A DNA stretch of 15,557 nucleotides. Source: JAOPZW01 sp036555665 (GTDB lineage: Bacteria > Actinomycetota > Thermoleophilia > Solirubrobacterales > Solirubrobacteraceae). The notes beneath the pieces were generated by a model that saw nothing but the letters and a program-made list of their open reading frames with translations, had not been told where the DNA came from and did not search any database. The stretch covers positions 1-15,557 of the forward strand of contig DATBKW010000129.1 in assembly GCA_036555665.1 (NCBI GenBank). Direction: 5' to 3'. The first letter of the stretch is position 1, and each line of letters opens with the position of its first letter. Positions 6,840 through 14,205 of the stretch are shown piece by piece. A program made the translations under genes and the position numbers.

Positions 6840-7859
6840 ATGCGTGGGAGGACAGCACTTGCCGGCGTCGTCGCCGCCGGGCTCATCGCAGCGGGCGCGG
6901 CGCAGGCGACGCCGAGCGCCGACTTCGACCTCAACCCGCTCGACGAGTGCGTCGTCGGCACCTGCGTAGCCCAGCTGACCTACGACGCCAGCCTGCTCAC
7001 GGCAGCGGTGACGGTCGAGGTCGATTGGGACACGCGCGACAGCGCCGGCGGCTTCACGCCGGACACGAGCTTCGCCTGCCAACCGCCGCCACCCGAGGAT
7101 CCCTACTCGGCGGCACCGTGCACCTCGCGCAGCCCGGCCTACCGCAAGGCGGGCCAGGTGACTGTCGCGATCCGCGTCACCGACAGCGCCGACGGCACCC
7201 AGGCGACCGGGCAGCAGTACCTCTTCGTCGACGACCCGAAAAGCTCGCGTCTGCCGCCGGTGCGCAAGCCGGGCGGCTCGAGCGTGAGCCTGTGCGCGCC
7301 GGCGCAGTCCGGCGTGCAGTGCGGCGCGGGGAACGGGCGGCGGACCTCGGGCGGCGGCGACAAGGTGCCCCACAAGGGCTGGCCCGCGGTCACAGGGATC
7401 CTCTGGAAGGTCCTCGACAACCGCGGCCACAACAAGACCGGCGGGCCCGACAACGACGAGCTGCTCGGCCACCACGGCTCCGACAAGCTCGACGGCGGCG
7501 CCGGCAACGACATCCTCTGGGGCGACTGGGATCCCAGCAACAACAACAGCCGCCAGCACGACGTCCTCAACGGCGGCAAGGGCAACGACTGGATCTACCC
7601 CAGCCACGGCTCGACCGTCGTGCGCGGCGGCGCGGGCAAGGACTACGTGTGGGCGTACTACGGGCGCGGCAGCATCGACTGCGGCCCTGGCAACGACACG
7701 GCCAGGGTCAAGCTCAACGGGCCGTGGAAGCTGCACAACTGCGAGCGCGTCCTGCACTTCTGCGCCTTCGGCTCCGACGGCCACGGCGGCTGCCTGAAGC
7801 CGGGCGAGAAGAAGGCCACGCGCCGCGCGGTGTGGGTGGCGGCGCGCGCCGGCCGCTGA
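6840..7859 (+). CDS. Secreted protein with RTX-like Gly/Asp repeats
   Basis: A 339-residue exported protein. The signal peptide is MRGRTALAGVVAAGLIAAG up to AQA (about residue 23), a Sec-type sequence with a short basic start. Residues about 25-130 hold an unassigned, Ig-like or beta-rich domain with cysteine pairs (CVVGTC; Cys residues bracketing a proline-rich PPPPEDP). Residues about 200-280 contain calcium-binding-type repeats: GGPDNDELL, GHHGSDKLD, GGAGNDILW, then degenerate units GGKGNDWIY and GGAGKDYVW. The C-terminus has further cysteines and a basic end. Classical RTX proteins leave by a type I system with a C-terminal signal; here the N-terminal signal peptide and the cysteines suggest Sec export and disulfides instead. 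Function unknown, perhaps surface or adhesive. The open frame extends upstream but the start at 6840 gives the signal peptide and fits the promoter. Confidence 0.82.
   Translation: MRGRTALAGVVAAGLIAAGAAQATPSADFDLNPLDECVVGTCVAQLTYDASLLTAAVTVEVDWDTRDSAGGFTPDTSFACQPPPPEDPYSAAPCTSRSPAYRKAGQVTVAIRVTDSADGTQATGQQYLFVDDPKSSRLPPVRKPGGSSVSLCAPAQSGVQCGAGNGRRTSGGGDKVPHKGWPAVTGILWKVLDNRGHNKTGGPDNDELLGHHGSDKLDGGAGNDILWGDWDPSNNNSRQHDVLNGGKGNDWIYPSHGSTVVRGGAGKDYVWAYYGRGSIDCGPGNDTARVKLNGPWKLHNCERVLHFCAFGSDGHGGCLKPGEKKATRRAVWVAARAGR
7440..7700 (+). repeat. RTX-like nonapeptide repeat region
   Basis: About six imperfect nine-residue units of the form G-G-x-G-x-D-x-L-x, the first three contiguous (residues 201-227), then an Asn/Ser-rich insertion (about 231-240) and more scattered units up to CGPGND. 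In the family such repeats wind into a calcium-binding parallel beta-roll. The interruption means two short rolls rather than one long one. Confidence 0.65.
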
Positions 7860-7871
7860 GCGCCGCGCCTG

Positions 7872-9134
7872 TCAGCTCCACGGATAAGGGCTGTTCGAGA
7901 CGGGGTGTAGCCGGCCGCTGGCGAAGCGCTCGTAGGCGAACGGACGCAGGAGCGTCGAGTGCTCGCCGGTCAGCACCCGGGCGATCTCTCGCCCCACGGC
8001 GATCATCTTGTACCCGTGGTTGGAGTCTGCGGCCACGTAGACGTTCGGGCGCATGAAGTCGAAGATCGGGAAGTTGTCAGGGGAGAACGCACCCACGCCG
8101 CCCGAACGGACCTCCCGATAGCGGCGGCGGACACCCTCGAAGCGCCGCAGGCAGTGCGAGAGCGCGGCGCACCAGCGGTCGGGGAAGCCGGGCATGACCG
8201 TTCCGGTCGGATACGGCTCGAGGTCGAAGGTCGAACCGACCGGCAGCGGCTCGGCGCCGCCCTGGACGCCGTCGCGGTCGGGCTTGACGTAGATGCCCCA
8301 CGGCTCATCGGTGAGCAGGCGGCCGTCGTCGTCATGCAGCGGGGCGTCGCTGTCCACGTGCAGTACGGGCGAGAGCGCCCCGGTGGCGGTGCGGAACGTG
8401 TCGGGGCTCACCGCCACGGAGCCCTCCTGCAGGTACCAGTACGTCCACATCTCGCGTGCGACACCGCCGACGTCCACGCGCGCGGGCAGCCCCAGCAGCT
8501 CCCACAGCGTCGCGATCCACGGGCCGACGGCCACGACCACGTCCTCGACCTCGATGGCGCCGGCGCTCGTCTCGACCGCGGTCGCGGCCCCCGCCGCGTC
8601 GAGCTCGAATCCGGTGACCTCGACGCCTTCGGCGATCTGCGCGCCGGCCGCCCGCGCCAGGGCCGCCAGCCCGATCATCGATTCGCGGTTGAAGCCGAAG
8701 CCGCCCGCGTGCTCGTGCAGGCAGACCGACAACCCGGTCGCGCGCCAGTCGGGGTACAGGTCGCGCATGTGAGCCGCGACCTCGGTCTCGCCGACGTGCA
8801 GCTCGGAGGGGTAGCCGATCCGCTGCTGACGCTCGAAGACCTCGACGAGATCGCCCTCCTGGCCCGGAGGGCCCAGCGCGACATAGCCCGTGCCGTGGTA
8901 ATGCAGAGTGTCGGCGGCCGACTCCCACACCTCGACGCACGCCGCCATGAGCTCGCCCATCGCCGGCTGGAAGTAGTTGTTGCGCACGACGCCGCACGCG
9001 ATGCCGGAGGCGCCCGCGCCGACCCCGGCCTTGTCGACGACGAGGACCTCCTCACCGCGCTGCGCGAGGTGCCAGGCCGTCGAGAGGCCGTGAACGCCCG
9101 CGCCGATCACCAGATGTCTGGCGCGGCGGTGCAT
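7872..9134 (-). CDS. FAD-dependent oxidoreductase, sarcosine oxidase beta-like (DAO family)
   Basis: A 420-residue flavoprotein, the last gene of the operon. The dinucleotide-binding fold opens at HLVIGAGVHGLSTAWHL (7-23) with GAGVHG at 11-16 and an acidic Asp34 after the second strand. GVVRNNYFQ (48-56) matches the R-x-N-Y stretch of heterotetrameric sarcosine oxidase beta subunits (SoxB), and VEDVVVAVGPW (196-206) and SPDNFPIFDF...NHGYKM (351-377) are typical DAO-family C-terminal elements. Such enzymes oxidise secondary or N-methyl amino acids to an imine, which hydrolyses to the amino acid plus an aldehyde. In this operon the inferred substrate is an N-alkylglutamate or related amine. Its ATG shares one base with the previous stop (TGATG). 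No alpha, gamma or delta subunit genes accompany it. Confidence 0.85.
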   Translation of the reverse strand: MHRRARHLVIGAGVHGLSTAWHLAQRGEEVLVVDKAGVGAGASGIACGVVRNNYFQPAMGELMAACVEVWESAADTLHYHGTGYVALGPPGQEGDLVEVFERQQRIGYPSELHVGETEVAAHMRDLYPDWRATGLSVCLHEHAGGFGFNRESMIGLAALARAAGAQIAEGVEVTGFELDAAGAATAVETSAGAIEVEDVVVAVGPWIATLWELLGLPARVDVGGVAREMWTYWYLQEGSVAVSPDTFRTATGALSPVLHVDSDAPLHDDDGRLLTDEPWGIYVKPDRDGVQGGAEPLPVGSTFDLEPYPTGTVMPGFPDRWCAALSHCLRRFEGVRRRYREVRSGGVGAFSPDNFPIFDFMRPNVYVAADSNHGYKMIAVGREIARVLTGEHSTLLRPFAYERFASGRLHPVSNSPYPWS

Positions 9135-9565
9135 CAGTGCAGCGGCGGCTCCCAGCCCTCGAGGACCGGGGCCTCCCATGCCTCGCCCACCGTGCGCGAG
9201 CCCTCGGCCCAGGGTCCGAGCTCGGGCTGGGGAAACTTTGCGTGGCGCCCCTTGAGCGCGATCCCGTAGGAGTTGCCCGACCGCAGGTGCGTGATGAGCA
9301 CCTTGCGCGCCAGCTCGTCCTCGCGCCCGGGCGGGATCGGGAAGTAGATCTTCAGGAAGGAGTTGGAGTAGCGGTCGAAGACGGCCGGCGTGCCCTCCTC
9401 CTCCAGCAGCGTCACGTCCTCCAGCCAGTTGATGTCCGCCCCCGGAGTCGCCGCGACGAGGTCGACGTCCTCGACGAGCGAGATGTCCTCCTGATAGGGG
9501 AAGCGATGCCCCGCCAGGTACTCGGCGTCGATCGCGATGACCTTCTCGGGCTCGCCGCCGGCCAT
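9134..9565 (-). CDS. Conserved-looking protein of unknown function, 143 aa, in glutamate-synthase-like operon
   Basis: I do not recognise this protein. It has 143 residues, is acidic, and has no cysteine, membrane segment or signal peptide, so it is probably a soluble cytoplasmic protein. Its centre, DRYSNSFLKIYFPIPPG (64-80), followed by ARKVLITHLRSGNSYGIALKG (86-106, first and last parts), looks like a compact alpha/beta domain, and the end is Trp/Pro-rich (GEAWEAPVLEGWEPPLH). The reading frame is tightly constrained: it starts three bases after the FMN glutamate-synthase stop and its TGA overlaps the next ATG by one base, so it is surely translated with its neighbours. The context suggests an accessory subunit of the split synthase or of the flavoprotein, or a carrier between them. 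This is inference from position only. Confidence 0.75.
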   Translation of the reverse strand: MAGGEPEKVIAIDAEYLAGHRFPYQEDISLVEDVDLVAATPGADINWLEDVTLLEEEGTPAVFDRYSNSFLKIYFPIPPGREDELARKVLITHLRSGNSYGIALKGRHAKFPQPELGPWAEGSRTVGEAWEAPVLEGWEPPLH

Positions 9566-9568
9566 TGC

Positions 9569-11002
9569 TCAGTCGCGCTCCGCCACCACGTCGAGCGGGA
9601 GCTCGTCGATGGGGTTGACCAGATGGCGCTCGAGGAGCCGCTGGATCTCGGCCAGCGAGCGCTCCTCGCTCACGCCCGGGATGTAGTTGGTCCCGACCAG
9701 CGGGACCTTGGCCATCGCGGCCGATTCGAGGGTCAGCGCGGCGAGGTCCTCCGGCTCGAGGTTGTGCACGTTGGTCTTGCCGCACGCGCGCGCGAGCATC
9801 TGGACCTCGATCGTCAGCGTATGCAGGAAGTTGAACACGCGCTGGGCCGCCTCGTCGACGACCAGGCGCTTGCGCAGCTCGGGGTCCTGGGTGGTGATCC
9901 CGACCGGGCAGCGGCCGGTGTGGCAGTGGTAGCACTGGCCCGCCGGCACGCCGATCGTCCCCTCGTAGTCGGTGACGCCGGGGATCTCCTTGTTGCAGTT
10001 GAGCGCCATGAGCGCCGAATGACCGATCGCCACGGCGTCGGCGCCCAGCGCCAGGCACTTGGCCACGTCGCCCCCGTTGCGGATGCCGCCCGCGACCACA
10101 AGGTCGATCTCGTCGGCGAGCCCCACATCCTCCAGCGCGCGCCGGGCCTCGGGGATCGCGGCGATGAGCGGGATCCCGGTCTCCTCGGCGGCGAGGTGCG
10201 GCCCCGCGCCGGTCCCGCCCTCGGCGCCGTCGAGGTAGATGACGTCCGGCCCGCACTTGGCCGCCATCCGCACGTCGTCGTAGACGCGGGCCGCGCCGAG
10301 CTTGAGCTGGATCGGGATCTCGTAGTTCGTGGCCTCGCGCGTCTCCTGGACCTTGAGCGACAGGTCGTCTGGGCCGAGCCAGTCGGGGTGGCGCGCCGGC
10401 GAACGCTGGTCGATGCCGGCCGGCAGCGAGCGCATCTCCGCCACCTGCTCGGTGACCTTCTGGCCCATCAGGTGCCCGCCGAGCCCGACCTTGCAACCCT
10501 GGCCGATGAAGAACTCCACCCCGTCGGCCAGCATCAGGTGGTGCGGGTTGAACCCGTACCGGCTCTGGATGACCTGGTAGTACCACTTGGTCGAGAGGTC
10601 GCGCTCGGGCGGGATCATCCCGCCCTCCCCCGAGCAGGTTGCCGTGCCCGCCATCGAGGCGCCCTTCGCCAGCGCCATCTTCGCCTCCAGCGACAGCGCG
10701 CCGAAGCTCATCCCCGTGATGTAGATCGGGATGTCGAGCTCGAGCGGCTTGGCCGCGAAGCGTGCGCCGAGCACCGTCTTGGTCTCGCACTTCTCGCGGT
10801 AGCCCTCGATGACGAAGCGCGTCAGCGTCCCGGGCAGGAACGTGAGGTCATCCCAGTGCGGGAGCTTCTTGAAGGCCGAGAAGCCGCGCATGCGGTAGCG
10901 CCCGAGCTCGGCCTTCATGTGGATGTCGTTGATGACCTCAGGCGTGAAGATCGCGCTGCGACCGAGCACGGCACGGCGGTCGGGTGCACCCTCGTCGGCC
11001 AT
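9569..11002 (-). CDS. FMN- and Fe-S-binding glutamate synthase core protein (MgsC/GlxD-like)
   Basis: A 477-residue stand-alone version of the central FMN domain of the glutamate synthase large subunit. Visible elements in order: GMSFGALS (97-104) and GEGG (125-128) at the flavin site, DGAEGGTGAGP (258-268), the phosphate-binding VAGGIRNGGD (303-312), and the cluster motif C-x2-C-x4-C-P-V-G-I with Cys357, Cys360 and Cys365. Full GltB uses C-x5-C-x4-C for its 3Fe-4S cluster, so the first spacing differs here. The domain reduces the imine of 2-oxoglutarate with an amine delivered by the amidotransferase; in N-methylglutamate synthase the amine is methylamine. Upstream, the GXGXG gene ends two bases before its ATG. 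Function as a three-protein synthase with the two preceding products is well supported; the amine substrate is inferred. Confidence 0.9.
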   Translation of the reverse strand: MADEGAPDRRAVLGRSAIFTPEVINDIHMKAELGRYRMRGFSAFKKLPHWDDLTFLPGTLTRFVIEGYREKCETKTVLGARFAAKPLELDIPIYITGMSFGALSLEAKMALAKGASMAGTATCSGEGGMIPPERDLSTKWYYQVIQSRYGFNPHHLMLADGVEFFIGQGCKVGLGGHLMGQKVTEQVAEMRSLPAGIDQRSPARHPDWLGPDDLSLKVQETREATNYEIPIQLKLGAARVYDDVRMAAKCGPDVIYLDGAEGGTGAGPHLAAEETGIPLIAAIPEARRALEDVGLADEIDLVVAGGIRNGGDVAKCLALGADAVAIGHSALMALNCNKEIPGVTDYEGTIGVPAGQCYHCHTGRCPVGITTQDPELRKRLVVDEAAQRVFNFLHTLTIEVQMLARACGKTNVHNLEPEDLAALTLESAAMAKVPLVGTNYIPGVSEERSLAEIQRLLERHLVNPIDELPLDVVAERD

Positions 11003-11004
11003 CG

Positions 11005-11796
11005 CTACAGCACCAGCTTTCGCTCAGAGGGCTCGAGCGTGTCGTAGTTGTAGAGCTTCTTGCCGCAGACGAACTTCTGCAGCTCGGGCGGGTCGCCCAG
11101 GTCGTAGATGCGGAACTTGCGCTCGATGAACTCGGTGTCGGCGTCGGTCCATTCGCCGGGCACGCAGTCCACGCCGAGCGACTTGACGCGCCCGGCGACG
11201 TAGATGGTGCCGTCGTACATCGAGTCACCGAGGCCCGCGCCGACGTTGCCGAGCAGGATCTGGCGCCCGCGCTGGAGCATGAAGCCGGTCGCCGAGCCCG
11301 CGTCGCCCACGACGATGATCGTGCCGCCCTTCTGGTCGATGCCGGTGCGCGCCCCGACGCGCCCCTTGACCACCACGTCGCCGCCGCGCAGCGCGGCCGC
11401 CGTCAGCGAGCCCGCGTTGCCGTCGATGACGACGACGCCCGACATCATGTTCTCGCACGCTGACCAGCCTACCCGGCCCTTGATGTGGACCTCGGGCCCG
11501 TCGATGAGGCCGCAGCCGAAGTACCCGAGGCTGCCCTCGAAGGTGATGCGACAGCGCGTGAGGATCCCCACGCCGAGCGAGTGCAGGGCCCCGGGGTTGA
11601 GGACCGTGACGTCGCGCACCCCACGCTCGTAGATCAGCCAGCGCAGCTCGAGGTTGATCTTGCGCGTGGTCAGCCCGGCCGCATCGAGCACCGCGCGCTC
11701 CCCGTCGATCTCGGCGACCTGCGGCACACGGCCGTCGAGCTCGACGAGTCCGCGGGGATCGAACGTCGCGGGCGGCTCGCCGGTCAGCGAGTCCAC
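11005..11796 (-). CDS. GXGXG-domain protein (glutamate synthase C-terminal domain, MgsB/GlxC-like)
   Basis: A 263-residue protein matching the C-terminal beta-helix domain of GltB. Regular turns rich in G-x-x-x-G are seen from about residue 69 to 205, for example GALHSLGVG, GSLGYFGCG, GRVGWSACENMMSG, GDVVVKGRVGARTG and GDAGSATGFMLQRG. In GltB this domain has no catalytic residues and holds the amidotransferase and FMN domains together, shaping the ammonia tunnel. The open frame continues far upstream, but that part is shadow of the amidotransferase gene. The GTG at 11796, preceded by GAGGTGA, gives a protein starting VDSLTGEPP and overlaps the amidotransferase by 13 bases, which suits translational coupling. 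The C-terminal about 50 residues (from CVPGEW) are an extra tail with two cysteines. Partner of the FMN protein next to it. Confidence 0.87.
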   Translation of the reverse strand: MDSLTGEPPATFDPRGLVELDGRVPQVAEIDGERAVLDAAGLTTRKINLELRWLIYERGVRDVTVLNPGALHSLGVGILTRCRITFEGSLGYFGCGLIDGPEVHIKGRVGWSACENMMSGVVVIDGNAGSLTAAALRGGDVVVKGRVGARTGIDQKGGTIIVVGDAGSATGFMLQRGRQILLGNVGAGLGDSMYDGTIYVAGRVKSLGVDCVPGEWTDADTEFIERKFRIYDLGDPPELQKFVCGKKLYNYDTLEPSERKLVL

Positions 11797-12719
11797 ACCA
11801 TCACCTCGCCCTCGAAGGGGTCGTAGGTGTCGATCTCGCGGGGGATGACCCTGCGGATCGCGATCTCCTCGGACGCGAGCACGACCACGTCGTCTGATTC
11901 GTAGAGCACGAGCGGCTTGGCGGCAAGCTCGTCCTTGGCCATGCCCAGGGCGTCCTCGGTGACGCAGATGTAGGTGAACACCCCGTCGAGGTCCTCCATG
12001 CTCTGGCGCATCGCGTCCTCGAGCGAGAGCCCGTCGTGCATCCGCTCGGCGAGGTAGACGGCGATGATCTCCGAGTCGCACTCCGACTGGAAGCGATGCC
12101 CGTTGCGCTCCAGGCGCCGGCGCCAGTCGTGGTAGTTGGTGAGCTGGCCGTTGTGGACCACGGCCACGTCGGAGAACGGATAGGCCCAGTAGGGGTGGGC
12201 GTTGGAGATGTCGACGTCGGACTCGGTGGCCATGCGCGCGTGCCCGATGGCGTGCGTGCCGCGGAAGCGGTGAAGCTCATAGTCGCGCGCCACCGTCTGG
12301 GCGTCGCCGAGGTCCTTGACGATCTCCAGCGAGTGCCCGGCCGACAGCACCTCTGCGTCGCGTGAGACGTCCTCCACCTGGTCGACGAGCGGCTTGAGGT
12401 CGTCGCCGTCGTAGGTGAAGCGCACGTCGAACGTCGACGGGTTGAGCTGCTGGACGCCGTCGAAGCGCGCACCCATCGCCCGCAGGCGGCGCTCGACCTG
12501 GGCGCGGTTGCGCGCGAGGCGCTCGTCGAAGTGCAGGTCGCGTGGGGTGTTGGCGTCGGCGAGCTTGACGCGCATGACCCATTCTTCGCCGGGCGTGCCG
12601 TAGAGCGCGAACCCGGTCGAGTCGGGACCGCGATGCTTCATCGCCTGGAGCATGCTGGTCATCTCCTCGCCGATGGGGCTCGCGCCGTTGCGGTGGATGA
12701 TGCCGGCGATCCCGCACAT
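11784..12719 (-). CDS. Class II glutamine amidotransferase (MgsA/GlxB-like)
   Basis: A 311-residue Ntn-type amidotransferase. Met1-Cys2 starts the mature enzyme after methionine removal, with Cys2 as nucleophile (MCGIAGIIHR). Substrate-site elements follow: HRGPDSTG (29-36), GHARMATES (159-167), NAHP (173-176), HNGQLTNY (189-196) and CDSEIIAVYL (214-223). These are the glutamine and oxyanion residues seen in GltB, GlmS and PurF. A segment of about 100 residues (50-150) between the second and third motifs is larger than in GlmS and typical of the GltB-like stand-alone forms. The enzyme releases an amine from the amide of glutamine, or here possibly from a gamma-glutamylamide made by the preceding synthetases. 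The start lies three bases after the synthetase stop; the 3' end overlaps the GXGXG gene by 13 bases. Confidence 0.92.
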   Translation of the reverse strand: MCGIAGIIHRNGASPIGEEMTSMLQAMKHRGPDSTGFALYGTPGEEWVMRVKLADANTPRDLHFDERLARNRAQVERRLRAMGARFDGVQQLNPSTFDVRFTYDGDDLKPLVDQVEDVSRDAEVLSAGHSLEIVKDLGDAQTVARDYELHRFRGTHAIGHARMATESDVDISNAHPYWAYPFSDVAVVHNGQLTNYHDWRRRLERNGHRFQSECDSEIIAVYLAERMHDGLSLEDAMRQSMEDLDGVFTYICVTEDALGMAKDELAAKPLVLYESDDVVVLASEEIAIRRVIPREIDTYDPFEGEVMVWTR

Positions 12720-12722
12720 GCC

Positions 12723-14189
12723 CTACGGAAGGACCTCGAGGTACTCCTCGCGCTCCCAGTCTGTCACGGCGGCCAGGTAGCGCTCCCACTCATCGCGTTT
12801 GTAGTGCTCGAAGACCTTGTACAGGCGCCCGGGGAAGGCGCCGCGGACGATGTCGTCGGCGGCGAGCGCGTCGAGGGCGTCGCCGAGGCTGTCGGGCACG
12901 CGCTCCAGCTCCTGGCCCTCCTGCAGCAGCTCGTAGGTGTTGCCCTGCTGCGGCTCGCCGGGATCGAGCTCGCGCCGGATGCCGTCGAGCCCCGCGGTGA
13001 GCAGCGCGGCCGCGGTCAGGTACGGGTTGCAGGACGAGTCGACGCCGCGGTACTCGAAGCGCCCGCCCGAGGCGACGCGCACCGTGGTCGTGCGGTTCTG
13101 CCAGCCCCAGTTCTTGTAGATCGGCGCCCAGAACCCGGTGTCCCACATCCGGCAGTAGGAGTTGACCGTCGGGTTGCCGATGCACATCAGCGCCGCGAAG
13201 TGCTCGAGCAGGCCGCCGAGGAAGTGGCGGGCGGTCGGCGACAGCTGCGCCGGACCGTCGGGGTCGTGGAAGACGTTCGTGCCGTCCTCGGCCATCAGCG
13301 TGAAGTGGTGGTGATGGCCGTTGGCCGAGACGCCGGTGAACGGCTTGGGCATGAAGGACGGCAGCAACCCGTGCTTACGGCCAACGGCCGCACACACCTG
13401 GCGGTAGGTCGTGATGTTGTCGGCGGTGCGCGGCGCGCGGTCGAAGCGGAAGTTGAGCTCGAGCTGCCCGGGGGCGTCCTCGTGGTCGCCGTAGCTCATG
13501 TCGAGGCCCATGGCCTGCCCGTACTCGACGACGTCGAGGAGCACCGGACGAAGCTCCTCGAACTGGTGGATGTGGTAGCAGTAAGGCTTGGTGACGCCCT
13601 CGGGCGCGGCGCCGTCCTCCGGCCGCTTGAGCCACATCATCTCGGGCTCGATGCCGAGCAGGAACTGGTAGCCCGTCTCCGTCTCGAAGTCGTGGGAGAC
13701 CCGCTTGAGGTTCTGGCGCGGATCGGCGTCGAGTAGCTCGCCCGTCTCGGTGTCGTAGCAGTCGCAGAAGACCCGCGCGACGCGGGGGTCCCACGGCAGG
13801 ACCGCGAAGGTGTCGAGGTCGGCCACGGCCGCCAGCTCGGACTCCTCGGGGCCGAAGCCGATGTAGTTGCCGGCGCGATCGGTGAACAGGTTGGCCGTGG
13901 CGCCGTAGACGAGCTGGTAGCCGCGCTGGGCGACCTGGGGGAAGAACGACGCGACGACGCCCTTGCCCATCACGCGTCCGGTGATCGAGACCTGCTGGAA
14001 GAAGACGTACTTGATGCCCTCGGCTTCGATGCGCTGGGCCACCTCGGCGATGCGCTCGGCGCGGCCGGGGACGTCGCGCGCCTCCTCGAGCGTCGCCGGC
14101 GGCGGCGCGATCCGCGGCGATGCCAGGACGTCGCCGACGACGAGTCCGGTCCGCGCGTTCACCCCGTTGATCGCGTGCGTGGTAGCCAT
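12723..14189 (-). CDS. Glutamine synthetase-family ligase, divergent paralogue
   Basis: A 488-residue member of the glutamine synthetase family. Active-site elements are present: GIEPEMMWL (Glu181, Glu183), DHEDAPGQLELNF (Glu237, Glu244), SANGHHHHF (290-296, four histidines in a row in place of the usual M-H-x-H), Arg347 in NSYCRMW, NRTTTVRV (365-372), and FEYRGVDSSCNPYL (Glu379, Arg381). Metal and ATP residues therefore seem intact. The flap motif that carries the ammonium-binding glutamate in ordinary enzymes (G-Y-E-A-P) is replaced by WDTGFWAP, and the conserved Asp of the N-terminal domain seems to be Glu (EESEL, 116-119). It is likely an ATP-dependent gamma-glutamyl ligase for an amine other than ammonia. 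The start at 14189 has a strong Shine-Dalgarno sequence. It has about 40 more residues than its neighbour. Confidence 0.88.
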   Translation of the reverse strand: MATTHAINGVNARTGLVVGDVLASPRIAPPPATLEEARDVPGRAERIAEVAQRIEAEGIKYVFFQQVSITGRVMGKGVVASFFPQVAQRGYQLVYGATANLFTDRAGNYIGFGPEESELAAVADLDTFAVLPWDPRVARVFCDCYDTETGELLDADPRQNLKRVSHDFETETGYQFLLGIEPEMMWLKRPEDGAAPEGVTKPYCYHIHQFEELRPVLLDVVEYGQAMGLDMSYGDHEDAPGQLELNFRFDRAPRTADNITTYRQVCAAVGRKHGLLPSFMPKPFTGVSANGHHHHFTLMAEDGTNVFHDPDGPAQLSPTARHFLGGLLEHFAALMCIGNPTVNSYCRMWDTGFWAPIYKNWGWQNRTTTVRVASGGRFEYRGVDSSCNPYLTAAALLTAGLDGIRRELDPGEPQQGNTYELLQEGQELERVPDSLGDALDALAADDIVRGAFPGRLYKVFEHYKRDEWERYLAAVTDWEREEYLEVLP

Positions 14190-14196
14190 GGCCGCG

Positions 14197-14202
14197 CTCC
14201 TC
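14197..14202 (-). promoter_or_regulatory. Strong ribosome binding site of the second synthetase
   Basis: GAGGAG on the minus strand with a seven-base spacer to the ATG at 14189. It is the best Shine-Dalgarno sequence in the window and fixes that start. It directly follows a tandem in-frame TGATGA stop (14208-14203) of the first synthetase, so this gene can initiate on its own within the operon. Confidence 0.75.
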
Positions 14203-14205
14203 TCA

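Noticed and set aside
7860..7871. Intrinsic terminator between the RTX-like gene and the FAD oxidoreductase
   Set aside because: Only 12 bases separate the two convergent stops, with no stem and no T-run.
9135..10790. N-terminal extension of the FAD oxidoreductase to a 972-residue fusion
   Set aside because: The added part is out of frame with the FMN and 143-residue genes and is low complexity. The dinucleotide-binding motif starts right after the ATG at 9134, and the stop of the previous gene overlaps it.
9137..11047. 636-codon plus-strand open frame opposite the synthase core and the 143-residue gene
   Set aside because: Its translation is a repetitive Arg/Val/Asp/Leu/His pattern typical of the complement of high-GC coding DNA, with no recognisable domain. 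The opposite strand encodes a clear glutamate synthase core.
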